Below are positions 25,219 to 34,517 of a DNA stretch of 64,000 nt, in pieces (positions within the stretch are counted from its first letter, which is position 1; each line of letters begins with the position of its first letter). The stretch spans positions 1 to 64,000 of the forward strand of contig JAIRYN010000026.1 in the NCBI GenBank assembly GCA_031267575.1. The letters run 5' to 3'. Source of the DNA: Synergistaceae bacterium. GTDB taxonomy: Bacteria > Synergistota > Synergistia > Synergistales > Aminobacteriaceae. The notes beneath the pieces are model-generated. The model was not told where the DNA came from, made no database searches, and worked only from the letters and a program-made list of their open reading frames with translations. Position numbers and translations under genes: made by a program.

Positions 25219-25920
25219 TTAAATTTTTTCGATGGAAAGTAAAATTCGTTCACGGAGAGAGTACAGCTCCGCGGATTTCCTTGGGTGAGGGCTCTCGACC
25301 TGGAAGCGGTCGGTCACCTCCCCTTCGCGCAGGACGACGACATGATCGGCTAGCAGCAACGCCTCGTCGATGTCGTGGGTGACGAATAAAATAGTCTTTC
25401 CTCCTTCCTGCCACAGCCGCAACAGGTCGCTCTGCAGCGCTTTTCGCGTGAACCAATCCAAGGCTCCAAAGGGCTCGTCCATGAGAATCAAATGAGGTTT
25501 GCGGAAAAGTGTTCTTCCCAGAGCAACGCGCTGTGCCATACCTCCGGAAAGCTCGTTGGGAAATGCCTTGGAGAATTCGGACAACCCCAGAGTCCGTAAA
25601 ATTGGGTCCACGTTACCGCCGCTAAAAACTCCGCCAAGTTCAGCGAAACGGATGTTGTCGGCGACGGAAAGCCACGGCATCAGGCGCGCTTCCTGAAAAA
25701 CGTACCCCATGTGACGCCGAGGGACGGAGCAGAACACCTCGCCTTCGGAGGGTTTTTCCAGGCTGGCGATCAGGCGCAGAAGGGTTGTCTTCCCACATCC
25801 GCTTTTACCCAGGAGCGCGACGAAAGAACCCGCTGACAGGCTTAGGGAAACGTTCCGTAAAGCCGTTACGGGTCCATTCTCCGTTTCGTAAATTTTCGTC
25901 AAGTTTTCGACGCGAACCAT
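25219..25920 (-). CDS. ABC transporter ATP-binding protein (SsuB/TauB type)
   Basis: This 233-aa ATPase has Walker A GKSGCGKTT (about 38-46), signature LSGGMAQRVALGR, Walker B LILMDEPFGALD and the H-loop FVTHDIDEA. Length and FxRKALQSDLLRLW segment match the nitrate/sulfonate/taurine importers. The gene lies 4 nt after the permease gene. Confidence 0.93.
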   Translation of the reverse strand: MVRVENLTKIYETENGPVTALRNVSLSLSAGSFVALLGKSGCGKTTLLRLIASLEKPSEGEVFCSVPRRHMGYVFQEARLMPWLSVADNIRFAELGGVFSGGNVDPILRTLGLSEFSKAFPNELSGGMAQRVALGRTLFRKPHLILMDEPFGALDWFTRKALQSDLLRLWQEGGKTILFVTHDIDEALLLADHVVVLREGEVTDRFQVESPHPRKSAELYSLRERILLSIEKI

Positions 25921-25924
25921 GTCG

Positions 25925-26707
25925 TCACCCTACCACCCGTTGCTCGCTCGTTCGGCTCCACGGGAAGAGGCGAGAAGAAACAATCTCCAACAGAAAATCG
26001 GAAAAAGCGCCGACACACCCCAATACGAGGACGCCGCAGATGATGGTGTCTGATCTCGACAGGGTTTCCGCCTCCCGGATCATGTAGCCGATGCCGGAAG
26101 ACGCCGCCACAATCTCCGCACCCACCAGAGACCTCCAACTGTAGGACAGGGCAAGGCGGATGCCCACGAAAAAATAGGGAAAGAAGGCGGGAAACGCTAT
26201 ATGCCGAAACAGGGCCCACCGTGAAAACGACAGGGTTTTGCCGACCTCCAGAAGTCGGCGATCCACATGCCGTATACCGTTTTCCGCGTTGAGCAGTATG
26301 GGGAAAAAACTGGCCATGACGACGACGGCGATTCTGGACGCCTCTCCAATCCCCAGTCCCAAGATCAGGAGCGGCACTACCGCTAGGGGCGGAATTTGAC
26401 GGGCAAAATTCAGAAGAGGACGCGTCAGTAAGGAAAAAATGGGAACCAAGCCCAAGGCGATGCCCATAGGAAAGGCCACGAGCACAGAGATGCCGAACCC
26501 CGAAAACACACGCGTCAAGCTTGCAAAGAGATGTCTCGCCAGAACTCCGCTGTTCAGAAGATTCATCATCCTGCGCAATACCAACAGTGGCGCGGGAAAC
26601 AAAAAATGATTCCATCCAGGCCGACCGCTACCCCAGTGCCACAAAAGCAAAAGAATAATAAACCCCGACGCCGAAAGAACGCGACGACCCCATCTACGCA
26701 TCGGCAA
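25925..26707 (-). CDS. ABC transporter permease (SsuC/TauC type)
   Basis: This 260-aa inner-membrane protein has about six membrane helices and an EAA loop (EVGKTLSFSRWALFRHIAFP) that docks the ATPase. First gene of the operon permease-ATPase-binding protein-FmdE-like. An inverted repeat upstream (26744-26765) may control it. Confidence 0.9.
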   Translation of the reverse strand: MPMRRWGRRVLSASGFIILLLLWHWGSGRPGWNHFLFPAPLLVLRRMMNLLNSGVLARHLFASLTRVFSGFGISVLVAFPMGIALGLVPIFSLLTRPLLNFARQIPPLAVVPLLILGLGIGEASRIAVVVMASFFPILLNAENGIRHVDRRLLEVGKTLSFSRWALFRHIAFPAFFPYFFVGIRLALSYSWRSLVGAEIVAASSGIGYMIREAETLSRSDTIICGVLVLGCVGAFSDFLLEIVSSRLFPWSRTSEQRVVG

Positions 26708-26743
26708 AAAGCCTCTTTATCTCAAAGATAAACGTCAAACAAT

Positions 26744-26765
26744 AATGTTTGTCCGTGCAAACATT
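26744..26765. promoter_or_regulatory. palindromic operator-like site upstream of the ABC operon
   Basis: The perfect 8-bp inverted repeat AATGTTTG / CAAACATT with 6-nt spacer lies about 37-58 nt upstream of the permease start. The spacing fits a dimeric regulator. No regulator gene is adjacent. Confidence 0.5.
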
Positions 26766-27110
26766 GTAATATTTTTACTTCTATCTGTCAATCTTCGTGC
26801 TTGGCGTCGAGTCATTTGAACACTACTTGCGCAACAAATGTGGGAAAAGCGGTCAACCCTGCTCACCACACCTCGGAATTTCCTGTCAATTTCAGTGTCA
26901 AAGTGCACTTGGTGGAAAAGCTCGCCAAGACATCGAGACATTGAAAAAATGGGTAAACGTACTCAATTGAGCTATTTTTAGAGCCTGTTTTTTGAATTTC
27001 TTTTCCCCGCCAGACCCCAAATCGCAGGCAAAAAAGAGCATCTTACAGTGTGTGTATGTTTAAAAATTGATTACCAAAAACCGACATGACAAGACTCTAT
27101 CAAAAAATCA

Positions 27111-27132
27111 AGGGAGAAATTTCTTTCTCCCT
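27111..27132 (-). terminator. intrinsic terminator after alr
   Basis: The stem AGGGAGAAA / TTTCTCCCT (27111-27119, 27124-27132) is followed on the minus strand by TTGATTTTTT, 70 nt after the alanine racemase stop. Confidence 0.8.
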
Positions 27133-27201
27133 ACCGCCGTTGTTCGCAATGGCGAACTTCTTATTTAAAGGTGGAACAAACTGTGACTCGCTATATAAAA
27201 A

Positions 27202-28350
27202 CTAATCCGGCAGCACGACGCGGGGAACGCGGTGGGTAAAGAGACTTAATGCCTGTGTAAGAACGCTGTCGATGCGTCTCGCAATCTCCTGTACCGTAAT
27301 CTCCTCTGTTCCCTGCCGACCGATCACGACGACTTCATCATCAACCCGCGCATCTGGGACCCGCGTCAAATCGATCATCGTCTGATCCATACAGATCGCT
27401 CCCACGACGGGGACGCGTTTGCCGCCGACAAGCACCTCCGGGTTGTGCTGAAAACGCGCGAAGCCATCATAAAAGCCCATCGGAAGCACGCCAATTTTCT
27501 GAACGCCTCGCGTCATGTAGCGCAACCCATAGCCGATGCCGCTGTTGGGCGGGAGCACACGCACAGCGCTTAACGCCGTTTTGACGGCAATCGACGGCAT
27601 TAGCGGGAAGGGACGGCTCCTTTCCCCGCTGGGCAGTCCGTAAAAGAGATTTCCAGGCCGAACTGCGCCGAGGCGCATTTGCGGGTAATGGATGATAGCC
27701 GCGCTGTTGCAGGTGTGCAGAAGGGGCAATTCGACGCCCGCCGCGCGTATTTTTTCCACTGCCGTCATAAATCGCTCGAACTGCCAAAGCGTATAGGCCG
27801 GGTTAGGTTCCTCCGATGTGGCGAAATGCGTAAAAGCTCCCTCGACACTCAACTCCATGTCACGCAAAACCGGCGCGTTCGCGACGGCTTCGTTGGGTAG
27901 GAATCCCGTCCGCCCCATGCCGCTGTCGATTTTGACGTGAACGCGGGCGGGTTGTCCAACGCGCTCCGCGGCGTTCTTCATAGCCAGGGCGTAGTCCAAG
28001 TCCCCGCAGGCGCAAATGACACCGTTACGGACAAGTGGTTCCGCCGCGGCGCGTGGCGCGGCGCTCATGACCAGAATGTCCTCTCGGAACCCATCCCGTC
28101 GCAGCGCCAAAGCCTCCTCCGGCGTCGCAACGCCGAACATGCCGCAGCCCACTTCCCGCAGAATCCGCGCGATCGTGAGCAGGCCCAGAGAATACCCGTC
28201 GCCCTTGATGATTCCGATGATCTGGCAACCGGGACCGACGTACTTTTGGATGTTTCGGTAATTTACCCGCAGGCTTGCGGCGTCGATCTCCAGACGGGTC
28301 GGGCGCAGTCTCTCCAAACCGGCATAGGGAGACAGTTCACTACAGGCCAC
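27202..28350 (-). CDS. alr: alanine racemase (PLP-dependent)
   Basis: This fold-III PLP enzyme interconverts L- and D-alanine, supplying D-Ala for peptidoglycan. It has 382 aa. The PLP lysine lies in IGIIKGDGYSLG (about residues 47-58), where most Alr enzymes have KANAYGHG, a noticeable variant. The C-terminal domain shows GIGYGLRY with the catalytic Tyr, LPMGFYDGFAR and VVGAICMDQTMID. The 5' end overlaps the alanine-type symporter gene by 11 nt. Because of the altered motif and the symporter, a catabolic or broader-substrate racemase is possible. Confidence 0.9.
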   Translation of the reverse strand: MACSELSPYAGLERLRPTRLEIDAASLRVNYRNIQKYVGPGCQIIGIIKGDGYSLGLLTIARILREVGCGMFGVATPEEALALRRDGFREDILVMSAAPRAAAEPLVRNGVICACGDLDYALAMKNAAERVGQPARVHVKIDSGMGRTGFLPNEAVANAPVLRDMELSVEGAFTHFATSEEPNPAYTLWQFERFMTAVEKIRAAGVELPLLHTCNSAAIIHYPQMRLGAVRPGNLFYGLPSGERSRPFPLMPSIAVKTALSAVRVLPPNSGIGYGLRYMTRGVQKIGVLPMGFYDGFARFQHNPEVLVGGKRVPVVGAICMDQTMIDLTRVPDARVDDEVVVIGRQGTEEITVQEIARRIDSVLTQALSLFTHRVPRVVLPD

Positions 28351-29710
28351 GGTCTTTCATCCACGCTTTATAGGTTTTAAAGAAGACAGGGCTTAGAAGA
28401 AGGAGGGCGATCATATTGGGAATGCCCTCAATGCCCGTTGAGACGTCGACGACCGTCCAGACGAAATCCACAGATTTCTCCAGAACAATAAACGGCGGAA
28501 TCAGCCAGATGAAGTTAAATAGGAAGATCGTTGATGGCTTGTCGCCGAAGACATAGACGACCGAGGTTTTGTATTCGAAGTAATAGCCGATCATCGTGGT
28601 CAAGGCCGCCAATGTGACAGTGATCGCGACGATGCCCTGGCCAAAGCCTCCATAGAGCGACTGGAAACCGGAGAAGGTCAGTTCGACGCCCGTCTGCCCG
28701 TTGTGCCAAAGGTTGGGAGCGGCACAGAGAATGACGATGGCGGTCATGGTGCACATCACCATGGTGTCGATGAAAACCTCCATAGCGCCGTAAAGGCCCT
28801 GATTGCAGGGATGATCCGTGATGGCCGTGGCGTGGACCATGGGAGCGGTTCCCAATCCGGCCTCGTTGGAAAAGGTTCCGCGCGACGCGCCCCGCTGAAG
28901 CGCCTGGATGACCGTTGCGCCGGCGAACCCGCCGATGGCCGCGTGCGGATTGAAGGCGTACCGGAAAATATCGACAAAAACCTGAGGAAGATGTGTAATG
29001 TTGACGAGGATGATGCCCATTGAGAAGATGACGTAGAAGATGACCAGGAAGGGGGTGATCTTTTCCGCAAAACGTCCGATGCGCTTGAACCCGCCGAAAA
29101 CGACGAGCGCGGTGAGGACGACCGACGCGACGACGGTGTAGAGGGGCTTGATTCCGAAAGCCGTGTCGAGCGCGACGGCCATGGTGGAGGGTTGGACCCA
29201 CACGGCTGTGCCCAGCGCGCCCAGAATCATCATGACGCCGTAGAAAATTGACAGGGGCTTCCACTTCGGTCCCAGGCCCTTTTCAATGTAATACATCGGG
29301 CCGCCGTAAAACGTACCGTCGGGCCGCTGTTCGCGGTAGAGGACGGCGAGAGTGACCTCGACGAACTTCGTCATCATGCCGAGGATCGCCATCACCCACA
29401 TCCAGAAGACCGCTCCGGGGCCACCCAGCGCGATTGCCGTCGCGACGCCGGCGATATTGCCATTGCCGATCGTTCCGGCCAGAGCCGCGGATATGGCCTG
29501 GAAGGGTGTGATGGTTCCTTCGCCCTTCAGTTCCTCATGCCGTAAGACTTTGCCCAGAGTCTCGCGGAAGATGAAAGGAAGGTGCCGAATCTGAAAGAAC
29601 CCGGTCCCGAAGGTGAAGACGACCCCGCACACAGCGATGAGCGCCAGCATGGGCCAACCCCAAAGCTGTCCCGCCAGCCAATCGAAAAAACTGAAAAACG
29701 CGCTTTCCAT
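28340..29710 (-). CDS. AGCS-family sodium:alanine/glycine symporter
   Basis: This is an inner-membrane Na+-coupled amino-acid carrier, 456 aa, with about 11 membrane helices. AGCS signatures visible are GTGFFQIRHLPF, ALAGTIGNGNIAGVATA and GASRGTFSNEAGLGTAPM. It overlaps alr, suggesting that imported L-alanine (or glycine/serine) and the racemase serve one pathway. Confidence 0.93.
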   Translation of the reverse strand: MESAFFSFFDWLAGQLWGWPMLALIAVCGVVFTFGTGFFQIRHLPFIFRETLGKVLRHEELKGEGTITPFQAISAALAGTIGNGNIAGVATAIALGGPGAVFWMWVMAILGMMTKFVEVTLAVLYREQRPDGTFYGGPMYYIEKGLGPKWKPLSIFYGVMMILGALGTAVWVQPSTMAVALDTAFGIKPLYTVVASVVLTALVVFGGFKRIGRFAEKITPFLVIFYVIFSMGIILVNITHLPQVFVDIFRYAFNPHAAIGGFAGATVIQALQRGASRGTFSNEAGLGTAPMVHATAITDHPCNQGLYGAMEVFIDTMVMCTMTAIVILCAAPNLWHNGQTGVELTFSGFQSLYGGFGQGIVAITVTLAALTTMIGYYFEYKTSVVYVFGDKPSTIFLFNFIWLIPPFIVLEKSVDFVWTVVDVSTGIEGIPNMIALLLLSPVFFKTYKAWMKDRGL

Positions 29711-29906
29711 CTACTATATTCTCCTTTTCTATGTAAAATTCATTTCCGAGCTACGCGGAAATGTAAAACTCGAAGCCTCGGGTTTCGCCAGAAACCACCC
29801 AAAATAGCGATCTTCAGGAATACAGGAATACAGGAATACAGGAATAGCGATCTTCAGGTTGATAGGACAATGTTTACGCGCCATCGCCGCGCGGGTGTTA
29901 TGCGGA
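29711..29906. repeat. spacer with tandem repeats, AGCS gene to RpiR gene
   Basis: It contains four copies of caggaata (about 29817-29845) flanked by two copies of agcgatcttcagg. The AGCS gene ribosome-binding site lies at the left end. No gene is seen. Confidence 0.6.
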
Positions 29907-30821
29907 CTATCGCTTTGGAGACGGAGATGACGCGGACTTAGATCCCACCAAATTTTCGTCGAGGACGTATTTATCGTATTCCTGAACCCTCTTGGCCGTG
30001 TCTTTGCCGTTTTTTAAAAAGACAGAGTACATCAGTGTGTGGATCAGTATCATCGCGGCCGCATAGGCGTCCACAAAGGTGATGGTCCACTGGGGCGTCA
30101 GAATCAGACAATCCGCGTAGGTAGCCGCGGGAGAAAGAACACTGTCTGAGATCACAATGATTTTTGTATTTGGGTTTCGACTTCGCAAGGTCTCCAGGAT
30201 TTCGTTCGTTCTTGTCGGATATCGCGGAAAACTGAACGCCAAAATGACGTCGTTTTCCGAGAGATCGATGAATGTGGCGAAATCGGGAATGTCAAGGCGA
30301 GTCAGAGCGACAACGTTCTTGCGGATGATGCTCAGGTAAGAAGCCGCGTACTCGGCGAGAAAATAATTGAGTCCGGCCGCCGTCGTGACGATTTTTTTTG
30401 CTTTGACGAGGAAATTTGTCGCTTGCTCCAGCACCTTGAGATCAAGAGTGCGATAAGTTTTTTCGATGCTTTTGCTCTCGAGAGAAAAAATTTCGTCGAT
30501 GATCTTTTGCGTTCCCTCGGACTCTTCTCTACTGAAGTCCTGAATGAGGCTGTGTCCAGGTTTTGTCCGGTCGATCTGGGCACGTATCGCGGTTTGAAGG
30601 TCGGGGAATCCCTTGTATCCCAAGAATCGAGCGAAACGGGTAATGCTCGGTTCGCTCACGCTGGTGGCGAAGGAGAGTTCCGTGATGCTGGAGTAAGCCA
30701 AATCCGCGTAGTTTTGCGCGATGAAGCGGGCGAGAATGTACTGCTTCGGACTAAAATCCTTGTTTTTCGATTTCAGACGATCGAGCAATAAACCCTCTGA
30801 GACATCGAGCTTCTCCTCCAT
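29907..30821 (-). CDS. RpiR/MurR-family transcriptional regulator
   Basis: This 304-aa protein has an N-terminal HTH_6 domain about 10-95 (SSITELSFATSVSEPSITRF is the recognition helix region) and a C-terminal SIS sugar-phosphate-binding domain about 135-260 (KKIVTTAAGLNYFLAEYAAS, NDVILAFSFPRYPTRT). Such regulators sense phosphosugars or related metabolites. It sits between glnA and the alanine symporter, all on the same strand, and may control amino-acid or cell-wall genes here. The start follows aaaggagagttccag. Confidence 0.9.
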   Translation of the reverse strand: MEEKLDVSEGLLLDRLKSKNKDFSPKQYILARFIAQNYADLAYSSITELSFATSVSEPSITRFARFLGYKGFPDLQTAIRAQIDRTKPGHSLIQDFSREESEGTQKIIDEIFSLESKSIEKTYRTLDLKVLEQATNFLVKAKKIVTTAAGLNYFLAEYAASYLSIIRKNVVALTRLDIPDFATFIDLSENDVILAFSFPRYPTRTNEILETLRSRNPNTKIIVISDSVLSPAATYADCLILTPQWTITFVDAYAAAMILIHTLMYSVFLKNGKDTAKRVQEYDKYVLDENLVGSKSASSPSPKR

Positions 30822-30932
30822 CTGGAACTCTCCTTTATTGGAGGTCGATTTTCACGGCCATTCCGTCCCTCAATAGGCGGAGAAAATAGGCGGAGAAACG
30901 GAACAGCCTTTTAACAGCCAACCAGCCTCGCG

Positions 30933-32309
30933 TTAGAAATAAAGTTCGTACTCTTGCGGTACAGGAGCATTATACACGTAATCGGCCTCGGACCTTTTGA
31001 CGGTGGTCCAGCGGTTCAACAATTTTTGTGGGAAAACCGGATCGAGGTATTGATGGTCTTTCTCCAACCCGTCCATAACAGCATTCAGATTGAGAGGAAA
31101 TCTTCTGTTCTCGTCGCTTTCAGTATTGTTGAAGCCCAGTTTCACAGGGTCGAGGTTCTGCAATATCCCGTCGCATCCCGCGAGGAGCATGGCCGCGAGC
31201 ATATAATAAATATTCGCCGAGGCGTCACCTGTGCGATACTCCATGCGAACTTCCTGTTTGCCGAGGTAGCCCGGGATACGAATGGCCGCGTTCCTGGACG
31301 CTTTGGCGAAAGTGGCGCTTATAGGCGCCTCATAACCCGCTATCAACCGCCGATAGCTGTTGGTGCTGGGATTACAGAAAGCGAGGAGACTTCCTGTCAG
31401 GCTGTGGGTCAACAGCCCAGCAATATAGGAAAGGGCTTTTTGGGAAAGGCCGTAGAGTTCGTCCCCGATAAAAAGGGAGGTTCCGTCTTTTTCAAGAAAT
31501 TGATGAACGTGCATACCGCTTCCGGCCATTTTGTAAAGGGGTTTAGGCATAAATGTGGCTTTCAATCCCATTCGATCAGCTACGCAACGGATGATCCACT
31601 TGGCCAGACTGACGCCATCCGCCGCTTTTCGAATGTCCATGAAATTCAACTCGATTTCCAGTTGTGAAGCCCCCACCTCGTGATGGTGGTACTTGACCGG
31701 AATACCGATTTGTTCCATTAAATACACGACCTGATTGCGAAAATCCATGTAACGATCATCTGGCGGGAGGCGATGATATCCTCCGTGGTGGTCAAAACGA
31801 GGAGCGGTGTCGAATTCGTGTCCCAGTCCTTCGGCGGAGGCTACGGAATAAAAGGATCCCGTTACATCGCACCCATACTTCACTGAATCAAAAATATAAA
31901 ATTCTAATTCTACCAAGGCTTGCATGTTATCGGCGATTTTCCGCTCGCGCAAAAAATCCAGGGAACGCTGGACAACGTTGCGGGGATACTGGTCGAAAAG
32001 GTCGCCGTTGGAAGTCAGCACATCCCCCAACACGTGAAGGATCCGAAAATTGCCCCGTTTTTCGATAAAAGTGGTTTTTTCGTCAGGTACAATAATCATA
32101 TCGGAGTCCGTGACCTTGGCATAGCCATAGTTGGACGCGTCGAAACCAATGCCCTTTTCAAAAATTTTCTTCGTCACGTATCCTTTCGGTATCGATACGC
32201 TGCGCAGATTCCCGTGCAAATCCAGGGCCATCAGGTTCAAAAAATCAAAGGGTCCGTCTTTGGAATACTTCTCGATAAGCATTTCGTTTCCCATGTTGAC
32301 CGTGTCCAT
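30933..32309 (-). CDS. glnA: glutamine synthetase (type I)
   Basis: It forms glutamine from glutamate, ammonia and ATP. At 458 aa it is in the range of type I-alpha enzymes. Motifs: beta-grasp DLHGNLRSVSIP near the N-terminus, ELEFYIF, KYHHHEVGASQLEIELN, GSGMHVHQFL, and NPSTNSYRRLIAGYEAPI as the ATP/glutamate region. The terminal adenylylation-type tyrosine motif is not evident. Strong ribosome-binding site (gaggaggtattcaa). In a glutamate fermenter it balances glutamate breakdown. Confidence 0.95.
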   Translation of the reverse strand: MDTVNMGNEMLIEKYSKDGPFDFLNLMALDLHGNLRSVSIPKGYVTKKIFEKGIGFDASNYGYAKVTDSDMIIVPDEKTTFIEKRGNFRILHVLGDVLTSNGDLFDQYPRNVVQRSLDFLRERKIADNMQALVELEFYIFDSVKYGCDVTGSFYSVASAEGLGHEFDTAPRFDHHGGYHRLPPDDRYMDFRNQVVYLMEQIGIPVKYHHHEVGASQLEIELNFMDIRKAADGVSLAKWIIRCVADRMGLKATFMPKPLYKMAGSGMHVHQFLEKDGTSLFIGDELYGLSQKALSYIAGLLTHSLTGSLLAFCNPSTNSYRRLIAGYEAPISATFAKASRNAAIRIPGYLGKQEVRMEYRTGDASANIYYMLAAMLLAGCDGILQNLDPVKLGFNNTESDENRRFPLNLNAVMDGLEKDHQYLDPVFPQKLLNRWTTVKRSEADYVYNAPVPQEYELYF

Positions 32310-32609
32310 TTGAATACCTCCTCAATTTTTTCAGTATTTTTTCGACATTTTTCCAACATTAATGACAAGTGTTTGAAGGTAGTTTTTCATGAATAATGAT
32401 ATAAGAAATTAAATTTTCAAAAGTTTACACTTACCTTTGATTTGTGTCAAGTGGTTTTTCCTGACCCAAAAGCACAGATTGCGATTTTAGATCAAACATT
32501 TTTTACAGTGTTTCTTACGGCTATTTTGGTTTTTTTTGGGGGTCTGTTAACGTGAACTGCTATGTTAGAGCGAGAGCTTTTGAGTTATGCCATAAGGATT
32601 GAATTTGAG
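32310..32609. other. intergenic region with glnA promoter and a 3'-end duplication
   Basis: It holds the glnA promoter (32422-32450). A second copy of the end of the kinase gene is found at about 32577-32600 (gagttatgccataaggattg, also at 32605-32624), so the last codons of that gene are duplicated downstream of its stop. Confidence 0.6.
32422..32450 (-). promoter_or_regulatory. sigma-70-type promoter of glnA
   Basis: On the minus strand the -35 is TTGACA (complement of 32445-32450), spacer 17 nt, -10 TAAACT (complement of 32422-32427). It lies about 110 nt upstream of the glnA start. Confidence 0.65.
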
Positions 32610-33734
32610 TTATGCCATAAGGATTGGAATGGAAAAGGACACACTGGAGCCTTTTTTGAGGACGCTGGTGATGGAGATTTTTCCACCCAGCATCTTGACC
32701 CGGTCTTCCATGTTGACGAGTCCATAAGAACCTCGTTCTTTGGCAGCGGCCTTTTCCCGCGCCACATCAAATCCTTCTCCGTTATCAGTGACTCGAACTT
32801 TTAAAGTTTTTCGGGAGTACGCAATGCCCACCTTGATTTCAGTGGCTCCGTGTCGGGCGGCGTTCATCACCGCTTGGTGCAGTGTTTTGAAAGACGCGAT
32901 CCGTGCACTGGCGGGCACTTCGTCCAGATTCCCGTTGAGCGTGAAGATGAGAGTGCATTTCCACATTTGTATCAATTGCGACGCTAAACGTTTCAAGGGA
33001 AACCCAAACCCCTCTTGGATGCCCGTGGGGTTCAAGTTAAAAAGAAAAGCGCGTATTTCATCAAGTCCGTTTCGCGTCTGTTCGAGAGCTCGTTCGATTT
33101 CTTCCTTGGTTTTTTCGTAGTCAGCGCGGAGTAGGTATTCCTTTCCCGTTTCCAGAATCAATCCCACGGCGGCAAAGGTTTGGGTGGGACCATCATGCAG
33201 TTCTCTCGCGAAAGTGATTGCTTCGCGTTCCGCCAAGTGAAAGGCCGTCTGCATCGTCTCGGTGTTGCGAACAGCGTCGTCGCTCGCGGAAAAATCCTCT
33301 GGCATAGACACGAGGTTAAGCACCATACGTAGGCGGTTGCCCATGTTTTCGCTTCTATTCACCAAGCGCTTCAGGCGATACTCTTCTTGTGTCAGCTCGC
33401 TTTTTTTTGCGCTCAGAAGCCGGTGTCGTTCTTCCAAAGAGCCGCGAATTTTCATATAAGCCGACGCGCGCTCATAAGACGCTTTTTCGTCCAACAGCTC
33501 GCCGCGTATCGAGCTTTGCAACAGTTCCTCACGTGATTGCTCGTAGTCTTCGATTGCTTTGTCCAGGGCCGCCGCCAAATCCCTCAACTCCAAGACAAGA
33601 GCGCGCGCGCGTTCTTTCACATCCTCGAGCCGTCCAGATTCTTCTTGCCTCATGAGGTAAAGCTCGTTCAGGCTCTCTTGCAAGCAACGACTGATACGCT
33701 CTCCAATATCTCCGATTTTGTCTGGCATTGACAT
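32610..33734 (-). CDS. DegS-like sensor histidine kinase (HisKA_3 type)
   Basis: This 374-aa cytoplasmic kinase has no membrane helix. Residues about 1-150 are predicted coiled coil (LYLMRQEESGRLEDVKERAR...), as in DegS. The phosphoacceptor motif is FARELHDGPTQTFAAVG, followed by a HATPase_c domain with NAARHGATE (N box), VTDNGEGFD (G1) and KERGSYGLVNMEDRV (G2). Kinases of this class usually pair with a LuxR-type response regulator encoded next door; none is visible here. The gene is alone, with its own putative promoter. Confidence 0.9.
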   Translation of the reverse strand: MSMPDKIGDIGERISRCLQESLNELYLMRQEESGRLEDVKERARALVLELRDLAAALDKAIEDYEQSREELLQSSIRGELLDEKASYERASAYMKIRGSLEERHRLLSAKKSELTQEEYRLKRLVNRSENMGNRLRMVLNLVSMPEDFSASDDAVRNTETMQTAFHLAEREAITFARELHDGPTQTFAAVGLILETGKEYLLRADYEKTKEEIERALEQTRNGLDEIRAFLFNLNPTGIQEGFGFPLKRLASQLIQMWKCTLIFTLNGNLDEVPASARIASFKTLHQAVMNAARHGATEIKVGIAYSRKTLKVRVTDNGEGFDVAREKAAAKERGSYGLVNMEDRVKMLGGKISITSVLKKGSSVSFSIPILMA

Positions 33735-33797
33735 GGAACAACTCCACTCACACCCGTAATATTTTCCGACGAGAAAACGTTCCTACAGTACAATACC

Positions 33798-33826
33798 ATT
33801 ATATTTTATCGCGCGGAGCCACAAAA
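33798..33826 (-). promoter_or_regulatory. putative promoter of the DegS-like kinase gene
   Basis: The -10 TATAAT is the complement of 33798-33803. A T-rich -35 (TTTTTG) lies about 18 nt upstream. It is about 64 nt before the start codon. Confidence 0.45.
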
Positions 33827-33920
33827 AGATACCGTATTGTGTACACAAACATCCGCACCCACGACCAAACGGGAGCGGTATGTCTGCGTCAAAAAGTTAT
33901 CGATAATGACTCGCTTTGGG

Positions 33921-34517
33921 CTACTTAGAGTACAACTCGACTGCTAGGATCTCGTTGACGTCAATAGGAAGCTCGTTGCGCTGTGGCTCTCTAAGCAGCT
34001 TTGCGCTGAACTGATCCTTGTTTTTCTCGATGTAGGGGACATTAAAGGAAACGAGCCCCTGGAAATTATCTTGAAAAACTTGATTTGTCCGAGATTTTTC
34101 CCTGAGAGCCACCACGTCGTTCACCTTCACGCCGTAGGAGGGGATATCCACCTTCGCGCCGTTGACCAACATGTGTCCGTGGGAGACAATCTGGCGGGCC
34201 TGACGAATGGACCGAGCGAAGCCGATGCGGTAGACCAGATTGTCCAAACGACACTCCAGCGTTTTCAAAAGCGCCACGCCAGTCATATCGGAGCTTTTTT
34301 TCGCTATCTCGAAATAACGGGCGAACTGCCGCTCCAGAATGCCGTAGTAAGCCTTGATTTTTTGTTTCTCCAGCAATTGGAGGCCATATTCCGAGACCTT
34401 CTGTCCGCCTCTGGTGGGCTTTTTAGTGTCTACTCTCTTCAGTGCCTTGGGATGACCGCAGACATTGACTCCCAAATGGCGGGAAAGTTTAAAACGGGGT
34501 TCTCTTCGCGTTGCCAT
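33921..34517 (-). CDS. rpsD: 30S ribosomal protein S4
   Basis: This primary 16S rRNA-binding protein nucleates the 30S body. At 198 aa it is the zinc-free (C-minus) form: the N-terminal region [19 protein letters not shown] has only one cysteine instead of the four-Cys knuckle. The S4 domain is [21 protein letters not shown]. It stands alone rather than in the alpha operon, with its own promoter upstream. Confidence 0.97.
   Translation of the reverse strand: MATRREPRFKLSRHLGVNVCGHPKALKRVDTKKPTRGGQKVSEYGLQLLEKQKIKAYYGILERQFARYFEIAKKSSDMTGVALLKTLECRLDNLVYRIGFARSIRQARQIVSHGHMLVNGAKVDIPSYGVKVNDVVALREKSRTNQVFQDNFQGLVSFNVPYIEKNKDQFSAKLLREPQRNELPIDVNEILAVELYSK

Larger units (their letters stand above)
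26708..27201. other. 494-bp intergenic region
   Basis: No gene is recognised. The right part holds the terminator of the alr operon (27111-27132), the left part the presumed promoter/operator of the ABC operon. A short frame on the minus strand (about 26735-26941) has no ribosome-binding site or family resemblance. Confidence 0.5.

Noticed and set aside
26735-26941. 68-aa frame in the ABC/alr intergenic region
   Set aside because: No ribosome-binding site, overlaps the palindromic operator, and the product has no recognisable feature.
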